Origin: Anabaena sp. WA102
Lineage (GTDB): Bacteria > Cyanobacteriota > Cyanobacteriia > Cyanobacteriales > Nostocaceae
Direction: 5' to 3'
Length of the DNA stretch: 64,000 nt
Assembly: GCF_001277295.1 (NCBI RefSeq)
Contig: NZ_CP011456.1
Location: forward strand, 806,001 to 870,000
The notes beneath the pieces are model-generated. The model searched no databases. It was not told where the DNA came from and saw nothing but the letters and a program-made list of their open reading frames with translations. Made by a program: the position numbers and the translations under genes. Shown one piece after another: positions 61,804 through 64,000 of this stretch (within the stretch, counting starts at the first letter, position 1; the number at the start of each line of letters is the position of its first letter).

Positions 61804-62709
61804 ATGGCAGATCAATTAATTCGTGCGACTGCGGCGGATGGTGGGATTAAAGCTGTAGGTGTGATTAGTACCCGGTTAACAGAAGAGGCTCGACAACGCC
61901 ATAAACTATCTTATGTGGCAACAGCAGCATTGGGAAGAACTATGGCTGCTGGTTTGTTGATGGCTGCCAGTATGAAACGGTCAGGTTCTAGGGTGAATGT
62001 TCGAGTTAAGGGCGATGGTCCTTTAGGTGGTGTATTGGCAGATGCAGGATTAGATGGTACGGTTAGGGGTTATGTCGGTAATCCGTCCGTGGAGTTGCCA
62101 CCTAATCATAAGGGTAAACTAGATGTTGGTGGGGCAGTAGGTGCAGGCTTTCTATATGTAGTCCGCGATCTCGGTCATGGTTATCCTTACTCTAGTACAG
62201 TAGAACTGGTTTCGGGGGAAATAGGTGATGATGTTGCTCACTACTTGGCAAGTTCTGAACAAACTCCTTCGGCTTTAGTTTTGGGTGTATTTGTGGGAGA
62301 ACAGGGCGTAACGGCAGCGGGAGGAATTTTGATCCAGGTGTTACCCAAAGCTGCTAGGGATGAGGAGCTAGTGGCTACATTAGAATCGCGGATTGAGGCT
62401 TTATCTGGGTTTACGCCATTACTGCAAGCAGGTAAAACACTGACGGAAATTTTTAACGATTTGTTAGGAGATATGGGATTGAACATATTTCCTGAAAGTC
62501 AGATGTTACGCTTTCATTGTGGCTGCTCTTTTGATCGGGTGCTAGGGGCGCTGAAAATATTGGGAGAAGCGGAACTACAAGACATGATTGTGAAAGATGA
62601 TGGTGCAGAAGCTACTTGTGACTTTTGCGGTAATATCTATCAAGCAAGTAGTGATGATTTAACTCAGTTAATTGGAGATATACAAAGAGAATCTTTAATT
62701 TCTGATTAA
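61804..62709 (+). CDS. hslO: Hsp33 redox-activated chaperone
   Basis: A 301-residue holdase switched on by oxidation. The C-terminal zinc switch is FHCGCSFDR and ATCDFCGNIYQ (four cysteines, CxC and CxxC); the N-terminal domain has LSYVATAALGRTMAAGLLMA. Intact and of normal length. Confidence 0.95.
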   Translation: MADQLIRATAADGGIKAVGVISTRLTEEARQRHKLSYVATAALGRTMAAGLLMAASMKRSGSRVNVRVKGDGPLGGVLADAGLDGTVRGYVGNPSVELPPNHKGKLDVGGAVGAGFLYVVRDLGHGYPYSSTVELVSGEIGDDVAHYLASSEQTPSALVLGVFVGEQGVTAAGGILIQVLPKAARDEELVATLESRIEALSGFTPLLQAGKTLTEIFNDLLGDMGLNIFPESQMLRFHCGCSFDRVLGALKILGEAELQDMIVKDDGAEATCDFCGNIYQASSDDLTQLIGDIQRESLISD

Positions 62710-62860
62710 TGTCACCAGTCATACTCAACCCAAAAAACAGTAATGTTAGGGATGGGTTTTAAACGGTTTTTTAGATAGGAAAGTGAGGATAGCAAACATA
62801 AAATTATCTATATTGATCTATCTACTTTCATATCGCTATTCAATTAGTGTGGTGTGAGCA

Positions 62861-64000
62861 ATGACAGAGCGGGATATTCCAGATAATTGGTCTTCAGACC
62901 AAGCGGGAGAACCAATTGGGGTTCAGCCTAACTACATACAAAATAATCAAACTGCTGATACCGCTGCTATTGGTTCTCATTCTCAGTCTATGAAGCAAAA
63001 AAAAAAGCAAGATGGCGATGTTTTGGCTATAAATGATAATTCAGAACCTACTTTTAATCTCAATGTTTTAATTGAGAAAATGCCGCGCTGGACTAAAAAT
63101 TGGGTAGTTTGGGCAGCAGTATTAACTTTAATTCCTGGAAGCATGGGTTTTCTAGCTTTATCCATCCTGTTTAAGTTACCTACTGCTCCTAATTGTCCAC
63201 AAATTTTTTGGCCTTTAGCTAGTGCGTCAGTAAGGCTACACTGCGCTCAGTTGGCGGCTTCTAAGCAAACTATTAATGATTTGCTCCAAGCAATTACTCT
63301 GGTTAAACAATTACCAGAAAATCATCCTTTGCGGGGCGAAATTAATCGTCTTTTAGAGGAATGGTCACGGGATGTTCTCAGGTTGGCGGATGAGAGTTTC
63401 CAAGCGGGGAATTTGGAGGAAGCGATCGCTACAGCCCGAAAAATTCCTACTGACGTGAAGGTTAGTGAACTAGTAGAAGAGCAAATTCAAAAGTGGCAAA
63501 CGATTTGGTCAAAGGCGGAAGGAATTTACCAAGAAGCAGAAAAAGAATTGCGCCAACGACATTGGCAATCAGCTTTTATGCTCACGGCTAGATTGCTACG
63601 GGTCAATAATAAATATTGGGCAAGCACTAAATATGATCAATTAAATAACATTATTGTTACGGCGCGAGAAGATGGGGATAAACTTTACAAAGCAGAAAAT
63701 TTAGCAAATAATCGCAATTTAGATAGTTTACTTAAAGCTATTAAACTGGCTGAAACGATTAAACCAGATAGTTATCTGTATCAAAAAGCCCAAGAGTTAA
63801 TATCTGGGTTTGCTAGAAAAATGCTCAAATTAGCACAGGCTAAAATGAAAGAGCGAAATGCTGATCAAGCCTTGGAAATTGCCCGACAAATTCCCCCCAT
63901 TCCTGAATTGCAAGCTGAAGTTGATGATTTTATGGTTTTGGGTGAAGCCCAAAGAAGTGCTTTTATTGGGACTACGGCTGGGTTAGAAACGGCTATTTCT
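62861..64000 (+). CDS. Membrane-anchored helical protein (3' end missing)
   Basis: The first 380 codons of a gene cut by the window edge. A charged N-terminus of about 85 residues is followed by one membrane helix (NWVVWAAVLTLIPGSMGFLA) and a long, mostly helical, outward domain with repeated segments such as FQAGNLEEAIATARKIPTDV and RNADQALEIARQIPPIPELQ, which look like TPR-type helical pairs. Similar proteins are annotated as chromosome segregation ATPase-like in cyanobacteria, but no nucleotide-binding motif is visible. Confidence 0.75.
   Translation, partial: MTERDIPDNWSSDQAGEPIGVQPNYIQNNQTADTAAIGSHSQSMKQKKKQDGDVLAINDNSEPTFNLNVLIEKMPRWTKNWVVWAAVLTLIPGSMGFLALSILFKLPTAPNCPQIFWPLASASVRLHCAQLAASKQTINDLLQAITLVKQLPENHPLRGEINRLLEEWSRDVLRLADESFQAGNLEEAIATARKIPTDVKVSELVEEQIQKWQTIWSKAEGIYQEAEKELRQRHWQSAFMLTARLLRVNNKYWASTKYDQLNNIIVTAREDGDKLYKAENLANNRNLDSLLKAIKLAETIKPDSYLYQKAQELISGFARKMLKLAQAKMKERNADQALEIARQIPPIPELQAEVDDFMVLGEAQRSAFIGTTAGLETAIS

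Noticed and set aside
61541..61819. Proline-rich ORFs on both strands over the C-rich repeat
   Set aside because: They are translations of nonamer and heptamer arrays with no other coding signal.

Overview
The window comes from a low-GC filamentous cyanobacterium of the Nostocales type (Anabaena/Dolichospermum/Aphanizomenon relatives). The clues are psaK and plastocyanin, a cyAbrB regulator, several cyanobacteria-only families (DUF2605, DUF2973, DUF3386), hopanoid genes, frequent HIP1 octamers (GCGATCGC), and many short tandem repeats of 7 and 9 bases. The genus is an inference; no rRNA gene is present to settle it.

Layout. 1-3.1 kb: the start of thrS, a DUF2605/DUF2973 pair, sufE and psaK. 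3.8-10.7 kb: an FHA-kinase gene with altered catalytic motifs, a ureidoglycolate lyase-like gene, a NUDIX hydrolase, the ccdA-ccs1 cytochrome c assembly pair, hisG, an RppA-like response regulator and yjbQ. 10.8-18.8 kb: a glycosyltransferase, a C-DES-type cysteine/cystine lyase and a scattered oligopeptide ABC transporter (two permeases and a lipoprotein) with an Rpn/DUF2887 gene between its parts. 19-22 kb: a redoxin, an unknown gene and aroA. 22.1-27.5 kb: an accessory island between aroA and tRNA-Ala(GGC), closed by a second 190-bp piece of aroA. It holds toxin-antitoxin modules and remnants, a phospholipase A2-like secreted protein cut by an 87-bp element, and an NB-ARC (STAND) gene cut by a complete IS4-type element. 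27.7-31.7 kb: hpnH and hpnA, then a decayed restriction-modification gene. 31.8-39.2 kb: exbB-exbD, lpxD, a YhiN-like flavoprotein, rubredoxin, an untranslated stretch resembling the end of an IS200/IS605 element, SRPBCC and DUF924 genes, and a ParE/Phd-type TA pair. 39.7-52 kb: a DUF4114 secreted protein cut by a miniature element, Uma2, clpB, two SLH/WG-repeat surface or wall genes, DUF3386, an Nfu protein and a GH57 glycosidase. 52.8-64 kb: petE, leuC-leuD, an EVE-domain gene hemmed in by repeats, a TolB-like lipoprotein, sdhB, cyAbrB, a CPBP protease, an SRPBCC gene, hslO and the start of a membrane-anchored helical protein.

The strongest theme is ongoing disruption by small mobile DNA. 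At least five families of miniature inverted-repeat elements are visible, four of them with recognisable target duplications (TA, TA, TAA and 8 bp). In three genes (phospholipase A2-like, NB-ARC, DUF4114) removing the element plus one copy of its target duplication restores an open frame exactly, so these are recent insertions. Other elements sit in the loop of the psaK terminator, inside a heptamer array, and within a few bases of start and stop codons. Tandem heptamers abut the start codons of leuD and of an SRPBCC gene.
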